Assembly: GCF_037126465.1 (NCBI RefSeq)
Contig: NC_088202.1
Location: 119,116,123 to 119,180,122 of the forward strand
Direction of reading: 5' to 3'
Length of the DNA: 64,000 nucleotides
Source of the DNA: Ornithodoros turicata
Taxonomy: Eukaryota; Arthropoda; Arachnida; Ixodida; Argasidae
The translations under genes and the position numbers were made by a program. How positions within the stretch are numbered: position 1 is the first letter of the stretch; each line of letters begins with the position of its first letter. This document shows positions 1-10,263 of the stretch, one piece after another. Under the pieces are notes generated by a model. It was not told where the DNA came from, did not search any database, and worked only from the letters and a program-made list of their open reading frames with translations.

Positions 1-1890
1 TGGCATGGAAATGGTCATGGAATGTCAATATGACCGTCGACAGTCATAAAACACTGACACTGTTTGAAGCAACAGTAATCCGATATAATAAATTATTGGA
101 ACAAATCCTGAAAATAGTCATGAAAACTCATAACGACAAAAAGCAGTCATAAGACACTGCAAAAGCCAGGGGTTGACAAATCAGGTGTTAAACTCAGGAT
201 ACATTAACAGAACGGATATCAGGTGTCAGGTACATTGGCATAATCACAAAACTCTTAGTCATGTCTATTTCCATGAAGCAATATATCTACACACGTTGCT
301 TGAATTAAATTGGTTGGGGTTTTTTATTAATGTGGTGGAACAGTGGGTTAAATTGGGTAACGCTTGGCTTAAAATGTGCGGGAAAACCTGTAGAGGAGCA
401 AAGATATCAAAAAAATGTCCACATATATCATTGTCGAGATTCGATAAAAATATTGATGAACACAATCTTACATCGATATTGGAAATTGTTAGTATATCGA
501 TATGTAAGTGGACATTCAATAAAAAATATCGGTACCAGATCTACAGCGTTTGAGATACTTGTGCGACGTCATCAGCCTTCAAATAAATTGCACTTGTACG
601 TTGCGCTTAGTTGGGCATAACCATGCCTTATCGACCTTCTACCTCTAAGACATCTGTCTCTGAACCGACAAAACGTCAATATTTATATACATAGCTTATC
701 TATTTCAATATCGATAAAAATAGTGATAGATATTCTTTACACGACCCAGTAATTCAATTACCATGAGATTCACTGGTACCACTGCGTACTCTCTAAATTT
801 ACCAAATTGCAGGACTATGATCATGATTATAAGTGGAATATACTTACATAATGCACAAACATGTTCTTTATTGCTTCGGAACCCTTCACGCACGAACACA
901 GTATTCGCAGGGCGTGGACAGCAAGGAGGTCTGTAAAAGCCCCAACAGGGAACACAACTTACTGTTTTCAGTAACTTTACATGTAAATATACTCCCAATT
1001 TGAATTTTTACGGTTTTCAGCGAGAAAACACCAAGTGCACACAGCACAGCAGATATGTACCCAATACACACTGATTTTCCAACAGAAAACAATAGCTTTT
1101 GCTTGATAGGCAACACTTCAGTGCTCGACGTCTTCCCCTTGAATCCTACTGTTCACCATGAACTACCAGCATGAATTACCAGAAGGGAGCCTGACATTCC
1201 TTTTCTGCACAATGTCGAACAATACCGTGGCGAGAGAAAAGGAATATGACATTGGCGACGACAACGACGCGCAATTTTAAGTTTCCAAACAAGCTATTTC
1301 AACACATGGTAGCGGGCTCCGAGGGACGCATGAGAGTCTGAGCAACACTACTATTATATGATCACAATATAGCTTAAATTGCAGAGATAGGATAACAGTC
1401 GACTCATACGTACTGAATCCTTCGAGCGTTCCTGGCGGTGAGGTTGCAAGACGGGTACTGTCGCCGTATGCATTATCTCATCGCCCTCCGCGAATTCAAC
1501 ACCCACTGAAGTCGCTATCCCGAACCTAGAGGTGACAGCAATGTTGTTACTAAGTCATCGCAACGCTCTGCATGTGTAGTTCTGTGTTCTACTTCAAGCG
1601 TATGGCACAAGAAGCAACATACCTGAATCCTGTCAGTGGCGTTCACGTATGACGCCAAAATTCTCGAAGCCGAGATAGCACTCCTCAAAGCAGTTGGAGT
1701 GTCCTCTTCAAGCAGGCACTTTTGTCTAATGTCCGCATGAAGCACCACAACTAGGCACGCTACGTCTGTCATCTTTGCTGAAAAACAAGCTCTATCTCAC
1801 CGTAACGGACGCGGCCTCACCATACCAGACGAACCAAAACGAACGCCGCGCCGACGGCCTTGACTTGGCTTGGCTTGCCGCCCACCGACT
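1..1890. other. Intergenic DNA, no gene supported
   Basis: No gene or named repeat can be supported. The open frames are short and overlap on both strands. A short inverted repeat with TGTCCAC ends lies at about 416-429 and 501-514, enclosing AT-rich DNA with ATCGATAT-like motifs that resemble those at the right edge of the window. A related motif recurs near 700-735. Confidence 0.6.
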
Positions 1891-1897
1891 CCAACGT

Positions 1898-1939
1898 GCG
1901 TCGGTCCCCTGGCGGGGTTTTCCGCCAGGGGACCGACGC
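1898..1939. repeat. Perfect 18 bp inverted repeat (hairpin)
   Basis: The arms at 1898-1915 and 1922-1939 are exact reverse complements (GCGTCGGTCCCCTGGCGG on the left) around a 6-base GGTTTT spacer. It lies in a locally GC-rich patch. It could be the middle of a small fold-back element or a structured transcript; nothing nearby decides its role. Confidence 0.85.
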
Positions 1940-2098
1940 CTGTTTACCTCTTGGAAAAAAGAAAAATAACGAAACGAAGCTAATTGCACACATCTGACTT
2001 TGGCCTGCCATAAACACTATATCTCGTCAGTATGTGCTTCCTTCGTGCCTTCTAAAACACTAGTGATGGTAGTATAGCCTTTCTCTCAAAACCATCAT

Positions 2099-2371
2099 TG
2101 ACGTCTTTTAACACCATTTTAACACCCTTAACTCGCGCAAAAAGAGTAAAAATCGTGTAACAAGGGTGTTTTGGTGTTTACACCCTTTTTCACACTCTAG
2201 TAACACCATTTGATTTGCCTGTAGGTGTAAAAATCCGTGTAATTTTCAGAACACCTTTTCTTACGCTGTTTTTTACGCCTTTTATTACACCTAAGGGAGT
2301 AAAAAGGGGTGCTTATGTAGAAAAACACGGATTTGGTGCAAAACTGGGTGTAAAAAAATTTACTGTGTAGA
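2099..2371. repeat. Degenerate ACACC/GGTGT-rich element, possible MITE
   Basis: About 270 bp are built from irregular copies of TTTTAACACC and its complement GGTGTAAAAA in mixed orientation, ending in AAATTTACTGTGTAG. The pattern resembles the subterminal repeat zones of small DNA transposons. The left end is not sharply defined and no target duplication was found, so the class is open. Confidence 0.5.
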
Positions 2372-2835
2372 GGTGATCGTGGACAACCTTGGCATTATCC
2401 GCAGCCTCACTGTACCCGCGCACGTACGACCTAGCGACCGCACCCGCAACTGCGTTATAGTTGACGTAGGTGAATCCGCACCCGCGAGGATATTGAGCAT
2501 ATCTGCACATCCGCGGTCATTGTATTTGTAGCAAAAAAATTGAAAATAAAACCAAATGACGAAATTGCCATGTTAGAAACATTTTCACTTTTCAGCATGC
2601 AAGCCACTCCGGGACATTATGTCATCCACAATTGTTCAATCAAATGCAGTGCATTAAATACAATAAAAGACATGTACACAAGGATGACGCACCCCGACAC
2701 CATTTTGTATTCATTGCGTCCCCTCAATTATGGGTCAACCTGGAGGACATCGACCGAGACACTAGCGGTTATTTGCGGGGTAAAAAGCGGATACCTGCGC
2801 TCACCACGGCAGAACGAGGAGTGAGGGCAAATTGA

Positions 2836-3603
2836 GGGGAGTAACTAACAGATATATTTTAATCAACTTTTTAATTATTGACTTCAGAGAGCACATTGCA
2901 ATTGCGATATTAAAGCCTGATGTCCGCATGATGTGCTCGAGGCACTGATGAAGCACAAAAGTAATCACAGCGCGTGCTACGGACCTAAGTATTTGATCGC
3001 TGTCGCCTACTGTAAACCGCAGGTAGTCGACAAAAGAGCGTCAGCAACGTTGTCTCTCCGCCCTCACTTAACGACACAGAAAAACTTCATACGCGATTTA
3101 GGGAACCCTTATCGCGATATGTTTCACGATCTTTGTTTTGTATTTCTTTCCCGCTTTATTTTCTTCCTTCATGTGTTCTGAGTCGCTCGCCCTATCACTC
3201 CCCTCATTCTGCTGGGCACGGCTCCCACCCATCCCCGGTGCGATAAGCGCTGATATGCAGCGGTGATGTACAAAGCTCCTTGCAAGCAAAAAATAAAACC
3301 AGAAAACAAAGATCGTGAAACATACAGCGAAAAGGGTTCGCCCGGATTGCGTGTGACATCTTTCTCTGATGTTAATTGAGTCCGGAGACGTCGACGTCAC
3401 TGTCGCTCTTTTGCAGATTACTTGCAGTACACAGCAGACGACGAAAGTAAAATACTTGGGTCTGTAGCGCACTGTGATTACTTTTGTGCTTCATCAGTGG
3501 TTAGGGAGCATCATGTGAAGATCAGGTTTTAATATCGCAATTGCAATGTGCTCCCTAAAGTCAACAATTACAAAGTTAATCAGTTATCTGTTAATTAGTC
3601 CCT
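2836..3603. mobile_element. Fold-back element with ~300 bp inverted arms
   Basis: The left arm (about 2836-3141) and right arm (about 3300-3603) are inverted copies of each other, roughly 80 percent alike by eye. Shared blocks include GAGCACATTGCAATTGCGA, GATGAAGCACAAAAGTAATC and GTTTCACGATCTTTGTTTT. A unique centre of about 160 bp separates them. No transposase is visible, so it would be non-autonomous. No clear target duplication was found and its superfamily is unknown. Confidence 0.8.
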
Positions 3604-4462
3604 TGACTAAAATAAATAAATAAATAAAAATTTCCTAGTAGCAGCCCCGTCGAGTAATCCAATGACAAAAGTAAAAGCGTCCTAAGGCAACTCCCCTTTT
3701 TATGAAAATTTGTTGCAGCTAAAAAGAAACACCCTATATACAATGGCAACGTGTTTACCACATCTAACTTCTTCTCATTCCAATATAATTATTAGTGCAG
3801 CGCGTGGTATTCCCTCCCCTTTTGTCATTGCCAAGTTCATATCCCCTGTCACGTTTTGGGGAGCGTGGCGCCACGCAGTTTGATCGGAAAGTGGTAACGG
3901 AAACTCTTGTTATCATAAACACTGGAGTTATGCAGCCTTATTACGCGACGTCCCTTCAAAGCACACCATCAGATGGCAGCAGCAAAATCACACGGTCGCG
4001 TGAGATTGCCCGTAATAGGATTCCAACGTCGGTCCCGCCACTCAGGATTATGCTTCCAAGTGTCAAGAGCGCTGCTCCTAATCCGTCCTACAGCTATGCC
4101 AGCGTCAAAAATGACGACGGGGTATTGCTTCTGCGAACATCTATGCAAAAACTTCCTACGCCGCTTTGCTGACATATAAGCCGTAATGCAGGTCTTTGAA
4201 TATGGAGTGATGACAGTATACGTATCCGTGAGATAAGCAAGAGAGAGAGAGAGAGAGAGAGAAATGACACAGACCCTTTCGTTCCATTCCAGCTCGCCTA
4301 GCTAGAAACGCCCACACATGTAAGAACGCACGGATTATCGTGTTCATTCCCTCTCTATAGACTCAACGTTCGTTATTTTACCTGGTTGCGCTTTCGTAAA
4401 AAGCGGTAGAATGATAAACACGTAGTAATATCCTTAATGTTTTAAGCCGACAAGGAGCTCTG
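3604..4462. other. Intergenic DNA
   Basis: No gene is supported. An AAACACCCTATA string near 3727 resembles the end of a DNA transposon, but the matching left end is missing. A GA microsatellite lies at 4239-4262. Confidence 0.5.
4239..4262. repeat. (GA)n microsatellite
   Basis: About 12 uninterrupted GA units. Confidence 0.95.
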
Positions 4463-4492
4463 TTAAAGGGTCTCTGACCAGAACCTGGTCAA
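4463..4492 (+). repeat. TTAA-flanked transposon terminus (left)
   Basis: TTAA is followed by AGGGTCTCTGACCAGAA and then CCTGG. The same terminus occurs in inverted orientation at 12891-12920. TTAA target sites are typical of piggyBac-type elements. The two termini may belong to one 8.45 kb element or to two separate small elements whose partner ends are lost. Confidence 0.6.
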
Positions 4493-5295
4493 TGTCTTTG
4501 TTTGTATGGATAACGAACCTACATGGTGCCTCCAAGTTACAACTGAAACGTTTCGTCTGTGCGGAGCCGCGAACTATTTCAAACAAGGAGCCGAAAAGCG
4601 GTTTCGATTTCTGCCCTCAACTCGTGCCATCAGCGCAAAACTCTAGCTATTATGCAGTGGTTTTTCCATGTGTATGACGTAAAACGCCCGCGAGGTTTAT
4701 TGGTGGGAAGTCCACACCGGAAGTTCGGGTGGTTTCCGCAACTTCCGTATTGCTGGGTGCTTTTTCAATATGGACGTGGAAGCACAGCGGAGTCAACAAG
4801 TCAGCTTTTCAGCTACCTTTCAGAAGCTGAGAGGCACCTGCTACGTGCAGCAGAGTTTGGATGCCTTGCTTTTGAAATGCTGAGCCGCGAATCGACTTCA
4901 GCATGAAGAGGAAGTTCCAACGACATACTGTTAGATGAGCTTTCAGCATCCATCATGATGAAGCACATGAATAGTTTGTGTAAATTTCGTGTTTGACGGC
5001 GCCGTGTAAAGGGGCCGGAGTGGTTCATGCATAATAATGCCGAAAGAAGTAAGTGGAGTGCAAGGAGTGCTCTTAAAGTAGCATATTTAGAACTTCGAGG
5101 GCAGCACGAACCTAGCGCTCATGCACAATCATGCTGGTTGATTTCAATACAAAATAGTTATTCTGAACTTTTCGTTATTGTTCGTCACTTATTCAGAGAG
5201 AGTGCAGCTGAATTAATACTCGGCGTCCTACTAGCTTTAGCTTTGTTCAAAGCTTGCGTGTCTCATACAGGAAATAGATACACTGCATACCAACA
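4493..5295. other. Unassigned DNA inside the TTAA-bounded stretch
   Basis: Nothing recognised. The longest open frame (4559-4906, plus strand, 115 codons) has no motif I can name and no splice or start context that argues for a gene. Confidence 0.5.
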
Positions 5296-5307
5296 GTTCG
5301 TGAGATG

Positions 5308-5522
5308 TCAGTAGAGCTTTGAGCGCAGAGCGTTGCTGGACTGGATTAGGCCAGGGACCAAGCGATTTCGATAGGGAGAAGGGGCGAGACACCATCGGAC
5401 TTCGATCGTTATTGTGAAGGGGCTCGTTATTTTATTTCCCACATTCCCACCAGCAATGGGGTAGAGTATCGCCTGTGGCGATGAACCTCCCCACTCTCCA
5501 AAGCCAAAATAAAGTTGCTGTT
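5308..5522 (+). mobile_element. LINE-A 3' fragment with inverted 5' part (twin priming)
   Basis: This is a copy of the LINE-A 3' end (also at 11692-11992, 52251-52449, 63112-63796), ending in AATAAAGTTGCTGTT. The first ~80 bases, to about 5387, are in reverse orientation relative to the rest. The whole is flanked by an exact 12 bp direct repeat GTTCGTGAGATG at 5296-5307 and 5523-5534. An inverted 5' segment between target duplications is the known signature of twin priming during LINE insertion. Confidence 0.85.
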
Positions 5523-5534
5523 GTTCGTGAGATG

Positions 5535-6594
5535 GGTGTTGCACAAACTTGGAAAAAACAAGAGAATCGTTATACCCGTCTGCGCGGTGAACAGGATACG
5601 CAAAGCCTTTCCCATAGTGACTACTACATGCTTTAAATACCCAAGATACTAGGTGGAAGTACCCCCTACAGGGGGTGCCCTTTGCAATTTCAGCTGTAGA
5701 CGCATGTCGGTAATGATGTAACTATAATAATGACTCCACTCCCCCCCAGCTTTTTTCAACACCCCTCCATGCTTGGGATTCTGGATAAACCACTGTGCTG
5801 ATCTCAGGCACACAGCACCATCTCATAAGCCTGCTCCGCCTGGTTAGAATTACAGTGGGCTCTCAATTCCACCACAGACACAAATCCAATCCTGTTCTGA
5901 CGCATCCTTTTGTCCACTCATTCTGTCAGTATGTCGTGAGTGTTGTTCGAACTCTTACTGTCTGATAGCACCCAAATAGTATTGTTTAAGCGCCTCAAGT
6001 ATTTTAATGATCGTTATGTGGAAGTAAATCAGACTGTTACGCAGGTTACCCTGTGTGTGAACTCCGGTTCCTGCTCTCAGTCCTCCAGAAGTGCTCACTA
6101 CACAAGTTGACTATCGAAAACCTCAATCTTCCATGCATGATGTAAAACCCCAGCTCGCTTGCGTCCTAGCCATTTTTTCATTCTCAATGTTCCTTTTCTG
6201 TGCAACGTGTGCACCCAGTTCGAGTAGGATGCAGACCTTGAGGAACCAAGCTTTGTATCTTGGGCTGCTCAAATACTCAAATAGGCATGTTGTTCAAATA
6301 TGATGTAACATGAAATGTGGTTCATACAGTTCTTTGTGGTACTCAGATAATATCTTCATTTATATGCCTGCAGAGATTGTTCCAAAATAGCATATGTGAT
6401 GCAGCGTCATACATTATTGGTATTCTGGGAAAAATCATGATTCACCTGATACAGACGGCAGCCTTTGTAACGTGTCTGACACATTTTTAGCAGCCACTGT
6501 TTTAAAATATGCATTAAAAATGCTCCAACTATGAAAGTATCACAAAGTATTTCATTTGTTTACTTTCATTCATTTGTTTACTTTACATTCATTT
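5535..6594. other. Intergenic DNA
   Basis: No gene or recognisable repeat seen. Short C and G runs and an AT-rich tail (6540-6610, repeats of TTTACTTTCATTCATTTG type) border the next LINE. Confidence 0.5.
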
Positions 6595-7200
6595 CATTTA
6601 TTTACTTTAAAGACCCTTGTGAAGGGATTTACATAAAGGGGGAGGTTTGTATCCAAAAAAGACAAATACCAAAATGATGTGCACAAAAATACACAAAATT
6701 CGTTCACTCACCACAAAGAAATTCATTCGATCTGAAAATGATCATAGCACTTGGAAATAAATGACGATATATTTTGTTCTTATGCTATGTGGACAGGAAG
6801 GTCATTCCAGTTTGACACCATCAGCTGGTGCGGAGAGTAGATGAATTTTTTGTTTGTGTAGGTGGAGCAAATACTTTGTGCGGGTCATCAAGTCTTGGAA
6901 GTACACTTGTGAAGGGACTGAGAGTATGTGGGGTGGGGAGGAGGGTGACCGTAATATAACTTATGAAAGAATGCCAGGCCTGATACCTTTCATCTGGTAA
7001 TCAAACGAGTAAGAAAGAGTTGGGCTTTAATGGCTGAGACGCTGGAAAAAGGATGATAATCACGAGCAACAAACCGTGCGGTTCTGTACAAATTCTACTT
7101 TGTCGATTAAGAGATGTTGGGATGGGTTCCAGATTGCAGAGGCATATTCCAGTTCTTTTGAACATGGCAGTTGATGTTCTGAGACTGGAACACATAGAAA
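6595..7200 (-). mobile_element. CR1/L2-like LINE 3' end, decayed
   Basis: Read on the minus strand, the segment encodes KELEYASAIWNPSQHLLI and VQNRTV, the block that follows the reverse transcriptase thumb in CR1/L2/Jockey-type LINEs (family pattern LEYAS-WNP, VQNRA). It then decays through frameshifts into a 3' untranslated region ending in an ATTTATTTACTTTAAAG-like tail on the plus strand. The element is 5' truncated, with no reverse transcriptase core left. Confidence 0.65.
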
Positions 7201-7360
7201 GGACAAATACATACAAAGCATCAAGTGCCTAAGAAATAAATGATGAAAGAAGGCAGTCACTGGAAAGGTTAGCCAGTAGTAGGACTTGAACCCACATCTT
7301 CTGTATTACTGATCCAGGGCTCTTACCAATTGAGCTAAGCTAACATGCCTCTCCAGTGAC
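7201..7360 (-). mobile_element. tRNA-derived SINE, copy 1
   Basis: The minus strand from 7346 to 7268 reads as a tRNA-like unit. It has an A-box-like TAGCTCAATTGGTAAGAGC (one extra base in the D-loop), a B-box GGGTTCAAGTCC, and GTTAGC/GCTAAC acceptor ends. The same unit occurs at 40857-40930. The flanking GAAAGATGAAAG-like tail and shared neighbouring sequence mark it as a SINE and not a working tRNA gene. It resembles the tRNA-derived SINEs known in ticks (the Ruka type), but the family name is not verified. Confidence 0.7.
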
Positions 7361-7922
7361 TTCCAAGGGTGCGGATTTACCCTAGGAATAGGTTTTTGGG
7401 CAGGAGAACATTAGTCACTGTTATTATACAGGCATAGCTCTCTGTCCAGTATGATCACCGCAGAGCATATTTGCAGGAACTCACAGGCACAAAACGTGCA
7501 TAATAAATATGTAATAGCCTCAAACAGCTATTATATATAATAACTAGGACATGGAACTCCAATAGCAGATGGTCTGGCAGTACAACACAGGTAATCTTGC
7601 CATCACTATATATTTCCCAAAATGCTGAAAATAAATCGATAGAATTACTGCAATGAGCTGCTCAATTTTTCACCATCAGATATATTTTTAGCACTCTGTC
7701 TTTCATGTTTCAAAATATACATGCATCGAACCTGCAGAAGCTTGTGTGTGTAAGTCGAGTCACACATCTCACGTGCAACAGGCAGGTCTAAGTTGTATTG
7801 AGATATGTCAAGTCCCTATGCATGCTCACCGCCTGTAGATTCCTTTAAAGGGAACAAAAAACTTTTTGTTAGTAACAACTTCACGCTATATACCACATTT
7901 ATAAAAGAAATTGGTCCCGTAC
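7361..7922. other. Intergenic or intronic DNA
   Basis: No repeat or gene recognised. It may be intronic if the exon-like segments at 7.9-8.9 kb form a minus-strand gene. Confidence 0.4.
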
Positions 7923-8000
7923 CTGACGTACAACTGTCATGACCATTGCAGATGTCTTCCTCTCCTGTTCCTTCAAATTCCATGAAGTAACATTGTCCAT
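7923..8000 (-). CDS. Candidate 78-nt exon (unrecognised protein)
   Basis: On the minus strand a pyrimidine-rich GCTTTTTTTAACAATGTTAG acceptor is followed by a 78-nt open segment ending TCAG before GTACGG. Read with a one-base carry-over it encodes D-GQCYFMEFEGTGEEDICNGH-DSCTS and leaves one base over, so it is a symmetric phase-1 exon. The segment at 8839-8916 has the same length, phase and TCAG|GTAC donor. I do not recognise the protein. Chance splice-like signals are possible. Confidence 0.3.
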
Positions 8001-8224
8001 CTAACATTGTTAAAAAAAGCAATATAAATTTATGAGGATCTCATTTCATAGAAAATTAAATGAGGCTACCAGGCACGAAAGGCATCAGCCTGTTGAGGTG
8101 CCTAGCACCAATACAGTGTGCGATAACTGAGATATTACCACTACCAGCATACAGCAAATCACAACCACATAAATAAAATACACAATTGCACCGAGCTGTG
8201 CACATTTTTACACAGACACACACA

Positions 8225-8388
8225 AAAATACATAACAGAGTGGCTTGTCTCTAATAAGACTTCAACAAGTTTGTGTAACTCTGTTTTGGAACTGTACACA
8301 GGAAGGCCATTTCCAATCAGCTGGAAAAATTTGTTCGGAAAAGGAACGGTTTCTGCTGATTTCCGTAGTTGGTCCGTAGCAGTGGAAC
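8225..8388 (-). CDS. Candidate coding segment (unrecognised)
   Basis: The minus strand is open and encodes a peptide containing ETVPFPNKFFQLIGNG and LPVYSSKTELHKLVEVLLE. Together with the coiled-coil-like segment just upstream (8421-8609) it loosely recalls proteins with a leucine-rich N-terminal helix and an LP-x-ELxxLE block, such as the DUF4806 type. That comparison is a guess from pattern only. The frame is offset by one from the upstream segment, and the gap is too short for a normal intron, so this may be a decayed copy. Confidence 0.25.
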
Positions 8389-8420
8389 CTTGTAAGATGG
8401 TACAGTGATGGATTTCATAC

Positions 8421-8609
8421 CGTAATGGCAAGTGTTTGGGATGGTGCTAAAAGATCCTGAATTTGCAAGGCAATTTTGTGTAAATGTCTGATTTCCAAGT
8501 GAACACTTTGTCTACTGTATTCCGCATGTCTTGAAGGAGCTGAGGGGCTGGATGGATGGATGGATTGTAGTGGTGGGCCGCTTTGCAACGAGGGTCCAGC
8601 ACATTGCAC
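8421..8609 (-). CDS. Candidate 189-nt exon, Pro/Ser linker plus helix
   Basis: A minus-strand segment sits between a CTACAG acceptor and an ACG|GTATGA donor and is exactly 63 codons long. It encodes a Pro/Ser-rich linker (LQSIHPSSPSAPSRH) and then an amphipathic leucine pattern (VHLEIRHLHKIALQIQDLL). No family can be named. It lies 3' of the exon-like segment at 8839-8916, but the phases do not join directly, so an exon may be missing or the signals may be accidental. Confidence 0.25.
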
Positions 8610-8838
8610 CTGTAGACATGGTTGTCGTACACAAGGCTTTTTCTTCTTTCTTTTTTTTTTTGTGCACTGCAATATTATCGTAGTTGCCCCCTGTGGTGTT
8701 TCCCCAGTTTAGACAACAATAGTACAGCTTGGGGTAAACTAAGGATTTCAACTGCGTTGGTTTAGAATCCAGAGCCCTTCTTTACTATGTGCAGCATGCT
8801 GCATATTATGAGGGAAACAAATAGAAGAAAACTTGTAC

Positions 8839-8916
8839 CTGATCCATGCCTTGTATTTCCAACATTTGGTTCCACATCTTGTCCAAGGAAGTCATGAACT
8901 ACATTGGTGCACACTG
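8839..8916 (-). CDS. Candidate 78-nt exon (unrecognised protein)
   Basis: Minus strand: a TTAATTGTCACAG acceptor, 78 nt open, then a TCAG|GTACAA donor. With one carried base it encodes VCTNVVHDFLGQDVEPN and VGNTRHGS, and it leaves one base over. Its length, phase and donor match the segment at 7923-8000, which suggests repeated small symmetric exons. A LINE-A insertion begins only 150 bp away on the 5' side of this strand. Confidence 0.3.
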
Positions 8917-9100
8917 CTGTGACAATTAAAATGTTACACCTCGATGCGGAATACACGGGATCATTTTACGTGCTGTGGATGTTGCTTACTGCATTGGCAT
9001 CACTGCATTCTGAACAACACCCGGAATTGTACACTATATCTTTTGAATTAGTGCGTCAACTTCAGTTTTCTTTAATCCTTTAATCCTTCAGTTCCTTTAA

Positions 9101-10263
9101 TTGGTGAAGGCGACTGTGCTTTACAGCCTTCCTATTCTGCACAGGATATCAACAACTTCATTGAATACACTTCGGTCCCTGTTTGCTCGAAGCCTTCGTC
9201 GATGCCTCGGAGTTCCAAGAATGGCACGGCAAGTACTGGCTGAAGCTGGTGAGCTCCCGATTGAGGTTCTCTGTGAACGGGAAACGGCTCGGCACTACCT
9301 CTGTTTGCGTGCTCACATTCCCCGCCACCCGCTCCTCGGGAAAATTCGATATCGCCCTGAAAGCGACTTCTATCGAGTAGCGCAGAGGACACGCCAGACT
9401 CTCACTGGCTTCATAACTAAGGACACTATACAGCCGGAAGCCCCCTGGTCTCTACCGGTACCGCCCACTTTTGTACGCCTCCCAAACCTTCTGGAAAGAA
9501 GAGATCAGGTCCCCCCTCAAGTCCTCCAAGCCCATTTTCATGCTCTGGTAGACGAGAAGTTTTCTACGTTTACGGCAGCATATACCGATGGCGCATCCAG
9601 AAACAACAAGTCCGCCTCAGCATTCGTCATACCATCCGAAGGCGTAGTGCACGGAATACGCCTTTCACATCCAACCTCCTCCACAGCTGCGGAACTCTAT
9701 GCCATCCATTTCTTTCTACAACACATCGCTAATTTTACACCCCGGGAATGGGCAGTCTTTACAGACTCCAAATCTGCACTTCAAGCAATTGAAAATTCCG
9801 GCATACGAGGCCCATCCGCACCCCTAGTCACAGATGTGTTAATGTCTTACCACACTATCTACGCAGCAGGCCACAGGCTAGTTCTCCAGTGGGTTCCAGC
9901 CCATTGTGGTGTCGGGGGGAACGAGCAGGCCGACAGCGCCGCAGAAGCAGAACTCTCGTATCGGAAACGGACCAGTATTGTTCTGCAGAGAGGAGACCGC
10001 CGTTCAATTCTGCGACGCCTAGTGACACCCCTGGTTTCCTGCCAACGGACAACCGCCATTCTTCCCCCCTCTATATGGAGCATATGTTGAGCAGAGTTGA
10101 TCCAACGCTCGCTTTCCGCATGCCACGAAACACCTCTCGTCAAGATGCTGCATTAATCCACCGAATGCGCCTCGATGTGGCCTTTACAGCTCAGTGGCGT
10201 TACCGCTTGAGACAAGTTGACTCTCCCATCTGCTGCCACTGTGGTGCTCTTGAGGATCTGGAG
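9101..10263 (+). pseudogene. LINE-A polyprotein C-terminal part: RNase H and zinc knuckle
   Basis: The frame 9101-10090 (about 329 codons, no true start because the element is 5' truncated) begins in the region after the reverse transcriptase palm (ARSLRRCLGVPR). It then carries an RNase H domain with all four acidic positions: YTDGAS (D about 163), AAELYA (E about 198), FTDSKSAL (D about 222) and WVPAHCGVGGNEQAD (D about 278). A frameshift near 10000 moves the rest into another frame, which reads MPRNTSRQDAALIHRMRL and then CCHCGALEDLE, the start of a C-terminal Cys/His cluster typical of I/Jockey-type LINEs with RNase H. The hAT insertion at 10264 breaks the cluster. RNase H would remove RNA from the RNA-DNA hybrid during target-primed reverse transcription. 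This copy is dead. Confidence 0.88.

Noticed and set aside
1898..1939. A transcription terminator
   Set aside because: A strong GC hairpin with a T-rich loop is not a terminator signal in a eukaryote, and no transcript ends there by any visible sign.
9101..10090. A 329-codon host gene
   Set aside because: The RNase H motifs, the LINE 3' tail and the 13 bp target duplication show that it is a truncated LINE.
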